Origin: Corynebacterium sp.
GTDB taxonomy: Bacteria > Actinomycetota > Actinomycetes > Mycobacteriales > Mycobacteriaceae
Assembly (NCBI GenBank): GCA_030450335.1
Contig: JAKDIS010000030.1
Span: forward strand, 1-24,246
Length of the DNA: 24,246 bases
Direction: 5' to 3'
The notes below the pieces were generated by a model. The model ran no database searches, was not told where the DNA came from, and saw only the letters and a list, made by a program, of their open reading frames with translations. A program made the translations under genes and the position numbers. Positions 1 to 7,363 of this stretch are shown one piece after another. Numbering within the stretch: position 1 is the first letter of the stretch; each line of letters opens with the position of its first letter.

Positions 1-1
1 G

Positions 2-508
2 GGTGCGGATGCGGGTCCCTTCATCGTGTCGGTGCAGGGGTTGGTGCACCGGCCGGGTCTGGTCACCGTCGACGCCGGGACCAGGGCAGGTGAGGTGATC
101 GACCGCTCGGGAGGGGTCCGGGGGGACGGTCGTGTGGAGGGGATCAACCTCGCCGAACCCGTGGTCGACGGCATGCAGATCGTGGTGGACCCGGAGGGCT
201 CGCGGGTGCTGTACCCGGGGGAGCGCGGCGAACCCGCGCAGCAGCAGTCACCGCAACAGGCACAGCAAGAACAGAACCGACAGCAAGAGGGCCAACCAGG
301 CGGCACGGACAGCGCCGGCCTGGTGAACATCAACACCGCGGACGCGACCGGGCTGGCCACGTTGTCCGGGGTGGGCCCGGCGACGGCGGAGGCGATCGTC
401 GCCTGGAGGGAGGCGAACGGGTCCTTCGGTGCGGTGGAGCAGTTGATGGAGGTCAAGGGCATCGGGCCGGCGAAGTTCGAGGCGTTGCGTGACGGCGTCA
501 CGGTCTGA
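2..508 (+). CDS. comEA: ComEA-like DNA-binding competence protein, 5' end outside window
   Basis: The 3' part of a ComEA-family protein, which in transformable bacteria binds incoming double-stranded DNA outside the membrane and passes it to ComEC. The frame is open from base 2. A GTG at 26 is available, but the SLBB domain is already under way there (FIVSVQGLVHRPGLVTV), so the true start lies upstream of the window, as does any membrane anchor. Order of parts: an SLBB domain (to about base 220), a glutamine-rich linker (about 225-300, repeated QQ pairs), then a helix-hairpin-helix DNA-binding domain starting at LVNINTADATGLATLSGVG and ending with the second hairpin VKGIGPAKFEAL. The stop is followed directly by comEC, which overlaps it by 20 bp. 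The family call is firm. Whether this organism is naturally transformable is not shown. Confidence 0.93.
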   Translation, partial: GADAGPFIVSVQGLVHRPGLVTVDAGTRAGEVIDRSGGVRGDGRVEGINLAEPVVDGMQIVVDPEGSRVLYPGERGEPAQQQSPQQAQQEQNRQQEGQPGGTDSAGLVNINTADATGLATLSGVGPATAEAIVAWREANGSFGAVEQLMEVKGIGPAKFEALRDGVTV

Positions 509-2543
509 CTGGTCGGTCAACCCCGACCTCACTCCGCACCCGGGGTCGGGCACGCCGTGGTCGGCCAGGGACCGTGATCCGGTCAGCCCGGACGTGGTGC
601 GTGCACGTCGGGGCCCAGATCTGCGTCTGGTGCCGTTCGCGGTGGCGGTGTGGTTGGCGGTGACGCTGACGATCGTGGTGCGCACCCCGTGGATCGCCGC
701 AGGTCTGCTCGTCGCCGCCGGTGTGGCGGGGGCGGGTGTGGTGTGTCTGGGGCCGTTTCGCCCCGGGGCGTCGGTGGCGGAGGACCGGCCACGGGTGGTC
801 GTGCGCACGTGTGCGTTGGTGGCGGCGGTGGCCGCGGCGTGGTCGGGCCGGGCGTCCTGGCTGGTGGCGCGGGTGGACCGCCATGAGTTGCGTGGCACTT
901 CGACGCGCCTGGCGCAGGACGTGGAGCTGGCGACGGCGCCGAAGCGGCTGCCGGGCGGCAGCGTCCTGCTGAATGTGCGCGTGGAGGAGCTGGGCACGGT
1001 GCCGGTGTTCCTCGACGCCCGCGACGTGGAGCCGGCGGTGTTGTCGTGGCAGCCGGGGACGACGCTGGCGCTGCAGGCGGTGGCGTCGGGGACGCAGGAC
1101 GCGGCGATGGTGCCGCTGCGGCTGTCGGCGTCCGGCGTCCCGCAGGTCGTCGCCGCGCCGGACGGTCTGGCCGGGGTGACCGCGCACCTGCGCGCCGGGT
1201 TGGCGCAGGCGGCGCAGGGGCTGCCGGGTGGCACCGGTGACCTGGTGCCGGGCATGGTCGTCGGCGACGTGAGCATGCAGGATCCGGTGGTGCGCGAGCA
1301 GTTCCTGGCCACCGGGCTCACCCATCTCACGGCCGTGAACGGCGCCAATCTCGCCATGGTCACGGGCAGCGTGCTGGTGCTGGCGACGGCGATGGGCTGG
1401 CCGCGGTGGACGCGCTACGCGGCCGCGGCGTCCTGCCTGGTGGCGTTCGTGCTGCTGGTGGGCCCGGAGCCGAGTGTGCTGCGGGCCGCGGTGATGGGTG
1501 CGGTGGGGTTGGTGGCGGCGTTGTCGGCGCGTCGGGCGCACGGGTATGCGGCGTTGTCGGCGGCGGTGGTCGTGCTGCTGGCGGTGGATCCGGGCCTGGC
1601 GGTGGAGTACGCGTTCATTCTGTCGGTCGCGGCGACGGCGGGGATCGTGGCGTTGGCGCCGCTGGTCGCCCGCCGGATGCTGCAGGGCTGGACGCGGCGC
1701 AGGACGGCCCGGCGGGGGCGTCACCATCCGCCGGCGCGGTGGCAGGCGATGCTGGTGGGCCTGGTGGCGGTGAGTCTGGTGGCGGACGTGGTCACCGCCC
1801 CGGTGATCGTGCAGATGACCGGGGTGGTCTCCCCGACGGCGGTGCTGGCCAATGTGCTGGTCGGGGTGGCGGTGCCGCCGGTGACGGTGGTGGGCATGCT
1901 CGGCGCGCTGCTGGCCGGGGTGCACGTCGGCGCGGCGACGGTGGTGCTGTGGGGCGCGGCGCTGCCGGCGTGGTGGATCCTGACCGTGGCGGCACGGTTG
2001 TCGCAGGTCCCGGTGCTGCACACCCCGGGCGGCATGGTGGCTGCGGCGGTGCTGGTTCTCGTCGCGGTGGCCGTGGTGACGGTAGTGGTGTCGGCACGCT
2101 GGCGGCGTGCGGCGCTAGTGGTGGTGCTGCTCGCCGCGCTGGCCACGGTGGCCGGTGTGCGCGCCGGTGTCTTGTCGACCGGGCCTTATGCGCAGGACAC
2201 GGGGGCGGACGTGCTTCAGCGGGTGTGGGCGGACGATCTGGGGGACGTGCCGTGGACGGTGGGCGTGCGGATGGCGTCCGGGACGCCGGAGATCCTGCGA
2301 CGTGACGGCGGGAGCGACGCGCCGGTGGTCGTCCTCGCCGACGAGGACGCGGTGCTGCTGCACGAGTACCGCCTGAACGCGCAGGCGTCGCCGCAGCGTC
2401 CTGACCTGTACGTGGCCACGGCGTGCGGGCGCAGCCGCGGGATGCCGAGCCGCACGCCCGCCGGCGTGCCGGTGGCGTTCCCGTGCAGGGACGGGACGGT
2501 GGTGCTCGGGGAGGACGGACTGTACGCGGACGGGAGTCCGTGA
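489..2543 (+). CDS. comEC: ComEC/Rec2-family membrane channel without a recognisable metallo-beta-lactamase domain
   Basis: A polytopic membrane protein of 684 residues that would carry single-stranded DNA across the membrane during uptake. The GTG start at 489 has GAGG at 479-482 with a 6-nt gap and overlaps the end of comEA. N-terminal hydrophobic segments (about residues 46-85 and 105-120) frame an OB-like soluble part (about 150-225). The competence core follows, with LVPGMVVGD (252-260) and the family signature GLTHLTAVNGANLA (276-289), then many membrane helices to about residue 560. The last 120 or so residues are soluble. They show no histidine-rich HxHxDH-type motif, unlike the C-terminal metallo-beta-lactamase domain of Bacillus ComEC. 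A later start is possible because the first 40 residues look unstructured. The family call is strong. Confidence 0.92.
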   Translation: MTASRSDWSVNPDLTPHPGSGTPWSARDRDPVSPDVVRARRGPDLRLVPFAVAVWLAVTLTIVVRTPWIAAGLLVAAGVAGAGVVCLGPFRPGASVAEDRPRVVVRTCALVAAVAAAWSGRASWLVARVDRHELRGTSTRLAQDVELATAPKRLPGGSVLLNVRVEELGTVPVFLDARDVEPAVLSWQPGTTLALQAVASGTQDAAMVPLRLSASGVPQVVAAPDGLAGVTAHLRAGLAQAAQGLPGGTGDLVPGMVVGDVSMQDPVVREQFLATGLTHLTAVNGANLAMVTGSVLVLATAMGWPRWTRYAAAASCLVAFVLLVGPEPSVLRAAVMGAVGLVAALSARRAHGYAALSAAVVVLLAVDPGLAVEYAFILSVAATAGIVALAPLVARRMLQGWTRRRTARRGRHHPPARWQAMLVGLVAVSLVADVVTAPVIVQMTGVVSPTAVLANVLVGVAVPPVTVVGMLGALLAGVHVGAATVVLWGAALPAWWILTVAARLSQVPVLHTPGGMVAAAVLVLVAVAVVTVVVSARWRRAALVVVLLAALATVAGVRAGVLSTGPYAQDTGADVLQRVWADDLGDVPWTVGVRMASGTPEILRRDGGSDAPVVVLADEDAVLLHEYRLNAQASPQRPDLYVATACGRSRGMPSRTPAGVPVAFPCRDGTVVLGEDGLYADGSP

Positions 2544-2550
2544 GGTGGGG

Positions 2551-2556
2551 TATGTT
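2551..2556 (+). promoter_or_regulatory. Possible -10 box for the TIR-like gene
   Basis: TATGTT preceded by TGGGG resembles an extended actinobacterial -10 element. It lies 8 bases after the comEC stop and about 40 bases before the chosen GTG start. No convincing -35 is visible. It would give the TIR-like gene its own transcript in addition to read-through from comEC. Confidence 0.3.
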
Positions 2557-2596
2557 CGGTGTGGACGTGTTTGTCCCTGAAACCAGGAGGATGGCC

Positions 2597-3082
2597 GTGA
2601 CCACGACTGCGTACTACTCGTTCCACCACAAGAATGACGACCACCGGGTGCGCCTGGTGCACGAGATCGACACCGTGACCGGGCAGCCGCTGCTGGAGAA
2701 GCAGGAGTGGGACCGGGTGAAGGCCGGGGGGAACCGGGCGGTGAAGGAGTGGGTCGACGAGAAGATGTCGGCGTCGGACGTGGTCATCGTGCTCGTCGGC
2801 GGCGAGACCGCGGGACGGCACTGGGTGCGTCACGAGATCGAGCAGGCGTGGGAGGACGGCATACCGCTGCTCGGGGTGCGGATCCACGGGCTGGCAGGTG
2901 CCGAAGGGGAGGTGGGAGAAGAAGGGGAGGACCCGTTCGGGCGCGTCGACGGGGTGCACGGCGTGCCCCTGTTCGACCCCACGCAGCGCGACGAGCACGG
3001 GGAGATCGACTCCGCGGCGACGCTGGCCACGCTGCGGGAACGGCTGCCGGAGTGGGCGGGCCAGGGGGTCATCGGGGCGTGA
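2597..3082 (+). CDS. TIR-like domain protein of the Thoeris ThsB / MTH538 type, stand-alone
   Basis: A 161-residue single-domain protein. I chose GTG 2597 because AGGAGG at 2585-2590 sits 6 nt upstream of it. ATG 2591 touches that Shine-Dalgarno, and ATG 2552 is an alternative that would add 15 residues. Features shared with the MTH538 TIR-like family (PF08937), which includes ThsB of Thoeris anti-phage systems: YYSFHHKNDDHRV near the N terminus (residues 6-18), EWDRVKAGGNRAVKEWVDEK (37-56), and the block VVIVLVGGETAGRHWVRHEI (62-81) followed by GIPLLGVRIHGL. ThsB-type proteins make a nucleotide second messenger that activates the NADase ThsA. No ThsA gene is present here; the neighbours are comEC and holA (40 bp downstream). 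The fold assignment is strong, but the role is open. Confidence 0.85.
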   Translation: MTTTAYYSFHHKNDDHRVRLVHEIDTVTGQPLLEKQEWDRVKAGGNRAVKEWVDEKMSASDVVIVLVGGETAGRHWVRHEIEQAWEDGIPLLGVRIHGLAGAEGEVGEEGEDPFGRVDGVHGVPLFDPTQRDEHGEIDSAATLATLRERLPEWAGQGVIGA

Positions 3083-3109
3083 GCCGACGGCCGTGTCCGG
3101 GGCGGCCGA

Positions 3110-3115
3110 TAGGAT
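3110..3115 (+). promoter_or_regulatory. -10 box of holA, spaced for a leaderless transcript
   Basis: TAGGAT fits the actinobacterial -10 consensus TANNNT and ends 7 nt before the ATG at 3123, the spacing at which transcription would start on the A of the start codon. There is no Shine-Dalgarno before that ATG, which fits a leaderless mRNA. An in-frame ATG at 3114 overlaps the box and is less likely. A CGGCCG repeat (3088-3093 and 3103-3108) could form a small hairpin just upstream. Confidence 0.5.
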
Positions 3116-3122
3116 GGGCCGC

Positions 3123-4103
3123 ATGGCAACGAGTCCCCGTCCCCCCGCACCGGTGAACCTCATCGTCGGTGCCGACAGCTTCCTCGCCGAGCGTGCCCGT
3201 CACCGCATCGTCGCGGCGACCCGGGCGCACGCCGGCATCGACGACCTGCCCGTGGACATGCGCAAGACCTCCGAGCTCAACGCCGGTGAACTCGCGGAGC
3301 TGCTGAGCCCGTCGCTGTTCGCCGAGGACCGGATCGTGGTGGTCACCGGCGTGGAGGAGGCGGCGAAGGACTCCGTGGCGATGATCGAGATGGCGGTGTC
3401 CGACCCCGCGCCGGGTGTGGTGCTGATCCTGCAGCACACGGGCAAGGGGCGTCAGAAGGCGTTGGCGACGAGCCTGCCGAAGAAGGGGTCGAAGGGTGCG
3501 GTGGAGGTGTTCTCCGCCGCGGAGCTCAAGGGGCGGGAGCGTCAGGGGTTCGTGGAGCAGGAGTTCCGTGACCTCAAGGTGCGTGTGACCCCGGACGTCA
3601 CCGCAGCGGTGCTGGACTCGGTGGGCACCGACCTGCGCGAGCTCGCCAGCGCGATCAGCCAGCTCGTCGCCGACACCGACGGGCAGGTCACCGAGGATGC
3701 GGTGCACCGGTACTACCAGGGCTCGGCGGAGGTGTCGGGCTTCGACGTCGCCGACCTGGCGATCGCCGGACGCGCCGACCAGGCGCTCGGCTCGGCGCGC
3801 CGGGCGTTGCAGCTCGGGGTGCCCCCGGTGCTGCTGGCCTCGGCGTTGTCCGGCGGCATCGACGACATCGCCCGGGTGCACGGGGCGCGGGTGAATCCGC
3901 GGCAGCAGGCCGGGGAGTACGGCATGCCGCCGTGGAAGCTGGAGAAGACGGTGCGTTCGGCGAGGTCGTGGAAGGCGTCGTCGGTGGCGGCGGCGGTCCA
4001 GATCGTCGCGGAGCTGGACGCCGGGGTGAAGGGGCATGCCGCGGACGCGGACTGGGCGGTGGAGGACGCGGTGCGGCGGATCGCCGAACTCGCCCGGGGG
4101 TGA
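3123..4103 (+). CDS. holA: DNA polymerase III delta subunit (clamp loader)
   Basis: The delta subunit of the clamp loader, which opens the beta sliding clamp during chromosome replication. The 326-residue product matches the usual length of about 320-340. It starts with VNLIVGADSFLAERARHRIV, the N-terminal strand-helix of HolA. It continues through the inactive AAA-type domain (LFAEDRIVVVTGVEEA; VVLILQHTGKGRQKAL), the family segment VGTDLRELASAISQLV, and a C-terminal collar domain with the conserved GMPPWKLEKTVRSARSW. ATG 3123 is preferred for its leaderless promoter spacing; ATG 3114 would add three residues. It follows comEC and the TIR-like gene on the same strand. The comEA-comEC-holA order is standard in actinobacteria apart from the intruding TIR-like gene. 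Confidence 0.95.
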   Translation: MATSPRPPAPVNLIVGADSFLAERARHRIVAATRAHAGIDDLPVDMRKTSELNAGELAELLSPSLFAEDRIVVVTGVEEAAKDSVAMIEMAVSDPAPGVVLILQHTGKGRQKALATSLPKKGSKGAVEVFSAAELKGRERQGFVEQEFRDLKVRVTPDVTAAVLDSVGTDLRELASAISQLVADTDGQVTEDAVHRYYQGSAEVSGFDVADLAIAGRADQALGSARRALQLGVPPVLLASALSGGIDDIARVHGARVNPRQQAGEYGMPPWKLEKTVRSARSWKASSVAAAVQIVAELDAGVKGHAADADWAVEDAVRRIAELARG

Positions 4104-4119
4104 GCTGTCTCACCCCCGG
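4094..4119 (+). terminator. Perfect 11-bp GC-rich hairpin over the holA stop codon
   Basis: Arms CCGGGGGTGAG (4094-4104) and CTCACCCCCGG (4109-4119) are exact reverse complements around a CTGT loop, and the holA TGA lies in the left arm. No U-run follows, so it is a non-canonical terminator or a stabilising 3' hairpin closing the comEA-holA unit. Confidence 0.55.
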
Positions 4120-4254
4120 CGCCGTGGTGACCGTGGGGGTGGCCGGTGGCGTGACCGGGGTTGTCGCCATCGGCAAAATTATGTTCGCACAGTGATGTTT
4201 TCAGAGTGGTCGTCAGGGGCGGCCGGGGGCCATACCGTGGTCGGGGTCAGTCCG

Positions 4255-4299
4255 GTGTGACGTACTCCACAGAGCACCGTGGAAACCGTGACGTGACAC
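4255..4299. promoter_or_regulatory. Inverted repeats before the monooxygenase gene, possible operator
   Basis: GTGTGACGT (4255-4263) and ACGTGACAC (4291-4299) are inverted repeats matching at 8 of 9 positions. Inside them, TCCAC (4266-4270) and GTGGA (4279-4283) form a second, perfect pair. The two pairs are not centred on the same point. They lie 42-86 bases before the ATG of the flavin monooxygenase, where a repressor or activator could act. I see no clear -35/-10 pair: TACCGT at 4233-4238 is a weak -10 candidate. The rest of the 237-bp gap after holA holds no gene. Confidence 0.3.
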
Positions 4300-4340
4300 T
4301 TCAGGCTCTCCAGCATCTTACGCGAACGAAAGGACGGTTC

Positions 4341-6161
4341 ATGACCGCCACATCCACCGCCGCAGATCTCGACCAGCAGGTCCAGACCTGGCTCACCACC
4401 TTCGCAGACGCCCTGAACACCTCCGACCCCGACGCCGCCGCAGAGGCGGTCTCCGGGATGTTCGAACCCGACGGCTTCTGGCGAGACTTCGTGGTCTTCA
4501 CCTGGAACCTGCACACCGCCGAGGGGGCCGACTCCATCGCCGACCTGGTGCGGGAGAACAACGACCGCGTCGGTGCCACGGACCTCGTCGTCGAGGACGC
4601 CACCGACGAGGGCGACGGCGTCACCCGCGGCACCGTCACCTTCACCACCCCGGTGTTCAAGGCCCGGGCGATCGTGCGGCTGCGTGACGGCAAGATCTGG
4701 ACGTTGCTGACCTCCGCGCGCGAACTCCTCGCCCGCCCCGAGCCCAAGGGGACCAACCGTCCCAAAGGCGTGGAGCACGGCCCGGACGCGCACAAGCTCA
4801 ACTGGGCCGACAAGCGCGCCCGCCGGCAGGAGCGACTCGGCTACGAGGACCAGCCCTACGTGCTGATCGTCGGCGGCGGGCAGGGCGGCATCGCCCTGGC
4901 CGCCCGGCTCAAGCACCAGGGTGTGCCCACGCTGGTGGTGGAGAAGTCCGAGCGTCCCGGCGACCAGTGGCGCGGGCGCTACCACTCCCTGTGCCTGCAC
5001 GACCCGGTCTGGTACGACCACCTGCCCTACCTGCCGTTCCCGTCGACCTGGCCGGTGTTCACACCGAAGGACAAGATGGGCGACTGGCTGGAGCACTACA
5101 CCGGCATCATGGACCTGGACTACTGGGCGAAGACCACCTGTGAGCGGGCGTCCTACGACGAGGCGTCCGGCACCTGGGAGGTCGTGGTCTCCCGCGACGG
5201 CGAGCAGGTCGTCCTCAACCCGACCCAGCTGGTGCTGGCCACCGGCATGTCGGGTGTGGCGAACAAGCCGTCCCTGCCGGGGGAGGAGGAGTTCCGCGGG
5301 GAGATCCGCCACTCCTCGGAGCACCCCGGCGGCGAGGCGGACAAGGGCCGGCGTGTGGTGGTGCTGGGTGCGAACAACTCCGCGCACGACATCTGCAAGG
5401 ACCTGTACGACAACGGCGCGCACCCGGTGATGATCCAGCGCTCCTCCACCCACATCGTCAACTCCGACGCCTTCATCAAACACGTCACCTCCCCGCTGTT
5501 CTCCGAGGAGGCCGTGGAGTCCGGCATCGACACCGACACCGCCGACATGCTCTTCGCGTCGATGCCCTACAAGCTGCTGCCCGCCGGGCAGAAGCAGGCC
5601 TTCGACGCCGTGCGTGAGGAGGACGCCGAGTTCTACAAGGGCCTGGAGGACGCCGGCTTCATGCTCGACTTCGGTGAGGACGAGTCCGGCCTGTTCCTGA
5701 AGTACCTGCGCCGCGGCTCGGGCTACTACATCAACGTCGGCGCCTCCGAACTCGTCGCCGACGGGTCGATCGAGCTGCACTCCGGGGTCGGCATCGAGCG
5801 CTACACCGCCGACGGCGTGGTGCTCACCGACGGCACCGAGCTGCAGGCCGACGTGGTCGTGCTGGCCACCGGCTACGGGTCGATGAACGGCTGGGCCGAG
5901 ATGCTGATCAGCCCGGAGGTCGCCGACAAGGTCGGCAAGTGCTGGGGCCTGGGCTCCGACACCGCCAAGGACCCCGGCCCGTGGGAGGGCGAGCTGCGCA
6001 ACATGTGGAAGCCCACCCAGCAGGACAACCTGTGGTTCATGGGCGGCAACCTGCACCAGGGACGCCACTACTCGCGTTACCTGGCGCTGCAGCTCGCCGC
6101 CCGCCACGAGGGGCTGGACACCCCCGTGTACAAGCTCGCACCGGTGCACCACACGTCCTGA
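4341..6161 (+). CDS. FAD/NADPH-dependent monooxygenase with N-terminal NTF2/SnoaL-like domain
   Basis: A 606-residue class B flavin monooxygenase-like enzyme, expected to insert one oxygen atom from O2 into an organic substrate using FAD and NADPH. The start at ATG 4341 has AAAGGA at 4329-4334, 6 nt upstream; the frame stays open upstream but lacks a Shine-Dalgarno. Residues 10-130 look like an NTF2/SnoaL-type alpha+beta barrel. After a charged linker comes the FAD Rossmann motif VLIVGGGQGGIALA (174-187). FRGEIRHSSEH (318-328) corresponds to the FxGxxxH monooxygenase signature. The NADP-binding fold begins VVVLGANNSAHDI (339-351), with Asn-Asn in place of the usual Gly-x-Ser. ATGYGSMNGW near the C terminus is the late family motif. 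The gene stands alone. The substrate is unknown; sulfoxidation, N-hydroxylation or Baeyer-Villiger chemistry are all possible. Confidence 0.85.
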   Translation: MTATSTAADLDQQVQTWLTTFADALNTSDPDAAAEAVSGMFEPDGFWRDFVVFTWNLHTAEGADSIADLVRENNDRVGATDLVVEDATDEGDGVTRGTVTFTTPVFKARAIVRLRDGKIWTLLTSARELLARPEPKGTNRPKGVEHGPDAHKLNWADKRARRQERLGYEDQPYVLIVGGGQGGIALAARLKHQGVPTLVVEKSERPGDQWRGRYHSLCLHDPVWYDHLPYLPFPSTWPVFTPKDKMGDWLEHYTGIMDLDYWAKTTCERASYDEASGTWEVVVSRDGEQVVLNPTQLVLATGMSGVANKPSLPGEEEFRGEIRHSSEHPGGEADKGRRVVVLGANNSAHDICKDLYDNGAHPVMIQRSSTHIVNSDAFIKHVTSPLFSEEAVESGIDTDTADMLFASMPYKLLPAGQKQAFDAVREEDAEFYKGLEDAGFMLDFGEDESGLFLKYLRRGSGYYINVGASELVADGSIELHSGVGIERYTADGVVLTDGTELQADVVVLATGYGSMNGWAEMLISPEVADKVGKCWGLGSDTAKDPGPWEGELRNMWKPTQQDNLWFMGGNLHQGRHYSRYLALQLAARHEGLDTPVYKLAPVHHTS

Positions 6162-6173
6162 GTGTGCGGCGCT

Positions 6174-6190
6174 GGCGCGGGGGACGCGCC
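6174..6190. terminator. Short hairpin between convergent genes
   Basis: GGCGCG (6174-6179) and CGCGCC (6185-6190) form a perfect 6-bp stem with a 5-nt loop, in the 48 bp between the convergent ends of the monooxygenase and the first hydrolase gene. There is no U-run on either side, so it is at best a weak bidirectional terminator. Confidence 0.3.
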
Positions 6191-6209
6191 GGCGCCCGCG
6201 CGGCGAGCG

Positions 6210-7322
6210 CTACCGCGGCGCCTCGGCGAGCTCCGTGGAGCCGTCGAGGTGCGAGTTCAGCTCGTCGCGCGGTGTCGTGGAGACCCGGTGGATGATGTCG
6301 AGCACCCGCTCGTAGTGCGCCGAGGTGTTCTTCAGGAAGGACGTGTGGTCCTCGCCCTTGAGCATGATCAGCTTCGCGTTGCCGCCGTCACGGCTCACCG
6401 CCTCCACGTAACGCTCGGAGTTCTGCGGGGACACCAGGCCGTCGTCCGTGCCGTGCACGGCGGCGACGGGGATGTGCCGGTTGATGTTCTGGATCGGGTC
6501 GATGCTGTCGTAACGCTCCGGCATCTCGGCGGGCGTGCCCTTCATCGCCTCCACGATGTTCTCGTCGCCGTGCTCGGCGGACCACACCAGGTCCAGCGGG
6601 CCGGACAGGGAGACCACGCGGTTGGGGGTGAACTTCGGGTCCGCGCCGAGCTGCCCGGTCTCCAGGTCGCCGCGCGTGCCCGCCCAGGCGGCGAGCTGCG
6701 CGCCGGCGCTGTGGCCCACCACCGTCTCGTCGTCGATGGTGATCTGCGGGTAGTTCTCGTCGATGGTGGGGACGAAGTCCAGGGCGTCGGCCACGTCGGT
6801 GAAGGTCTGCGGCCAGCCGCCACCCTCGCTGACGTCGCGGTACTCCACGTTGAGCACCGCCATCCCGCGCGACGCCAGGTCCGCGGCGATGTGGCGCGAG
6901 CCCGGCGCCCCGCCGTGCCACGCTCCACCGTGGATGAACACCACCAGCGGGACGGAGTCCTCCTCCTGCGTCCCGTCCTGCGCTCCGTCGGCGCCGCCGG
7001 GCAGGTAGAAGTCCGCCCAGTTCTGCGTGGGGTCAGGGTCGCCGTCGCGCACCGGGTAGAGGAAACGTTCGACGAAGCCCTCGGCAATCTCGTCGGACGG
7101 CACGTCGGTGGCCACGGTCGGGGCCGTTGCGTCCGACGCGTCCGCAGCGTCCGACGTCGTTGTGCTCGCGGTGGTGCTCGCGGCGCCGGTGGAGGACGCA
7201 CCGTCGTCACCGGAGTCGGTGCTGCACGACGTCAGGGCGCCGCCCAGCGCGGCGACGTCGAGGACGGAAACGACGGACGAGGCACGTCCGGCACGGCAAT
7301 TGCGGGGAAGGGGTAGGGACAC
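6210..7322 (-). CDS. Lipoprotein alpha/beta-hydrolase (esterase/lipase-like), copy A
   Basis: A 370-residue secreted, lipid-anchored serine hydrolase. The GTG start at 7322 has GAGGAG about 10 nt upstream. The N terminus has a signal peptide ending in the lipobox LTSC (Cys33); its core is short and contains an Asp (SVLDVAALGG), which is unusual. A Ser/Thr/Ala-rich linker follows (34-75). The catalytic fold has the oxyanion motif HGGAWHGG (131-138), the nucleophile elbow GHSAG (Ser205), the acid in HGTDDGLV (Asp293 or Asp294) and the base in GEDHTSFL (His326). The arrangement is that of BD-FAE/acetyl-esterase-type enzymes. It lies 41 bp after copy B on the same strand, aligns with it almost throughout the mature domain, and is evidently a tandem duplicate. 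The natural substrate is not known. Confidence 0.85.
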   Translation of the reverse strand: MSLPLPRNCRAGRASSVVSVLDVAALGGALTSCSTDSGDDGASSTGAASTTASTTTSDAADASDATAPTVATDVPSDEIAEGFVERFLYPVRDGDPDPTQNWADFYLPGGADGAQDGTQEEDSVPLVVFIHGGAWHGGAPGSRHIAADLASRGMAVLNVEYRDVSEGGGWPQTFTDVADALDFVPTIDENYPQITIDDETVVGHSAGAQLAAWAGTRGDLETGQLGADPKFTPNRVVSLSGPLDLVWSAEHGDENIVEAMKGTPAEMPERYDSIDPIQNINRHIPVAAVHGTDDGLVSPQNSERYVEAVSRDGGNAKLIMLKGEDHTSFLKNTSAHYERVLDIIHRVSTTPRDELNSHLDGSTELAEAPR

Positions 7323-7363
7323 GGCGGAATCACTCCTCGAAGGTCAGGGTGTCGGTCCTGAGC

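Noticed and set aside
498..2021. - strand open frame of about 500 codons opposite comEC
   Set aside because: Almost only Arg, His, Gln and Pro; a by-product of GC-rich codons.
2423..2596. Upstream extension of the TIR-like protein into comEC
   Set aside because: The frame is open but overlaps comEC, has no ribosome site, and its translation does not resemble the TIR-like family; AGGAGG at 2585-2590 fixes GTG 2597 best.
2597..3082. Complete Thoeris system
   Set aside because: Only the ThsB-like TIR gene is present; no ThsA-like NADase gene is in the window.
4179..6152. 657-codon open frame opposite the monooxygenase
   Set aside because: Val/Gly/His-rich low-complexity translation with no motif; the + strand frame has two Rossmann folds.
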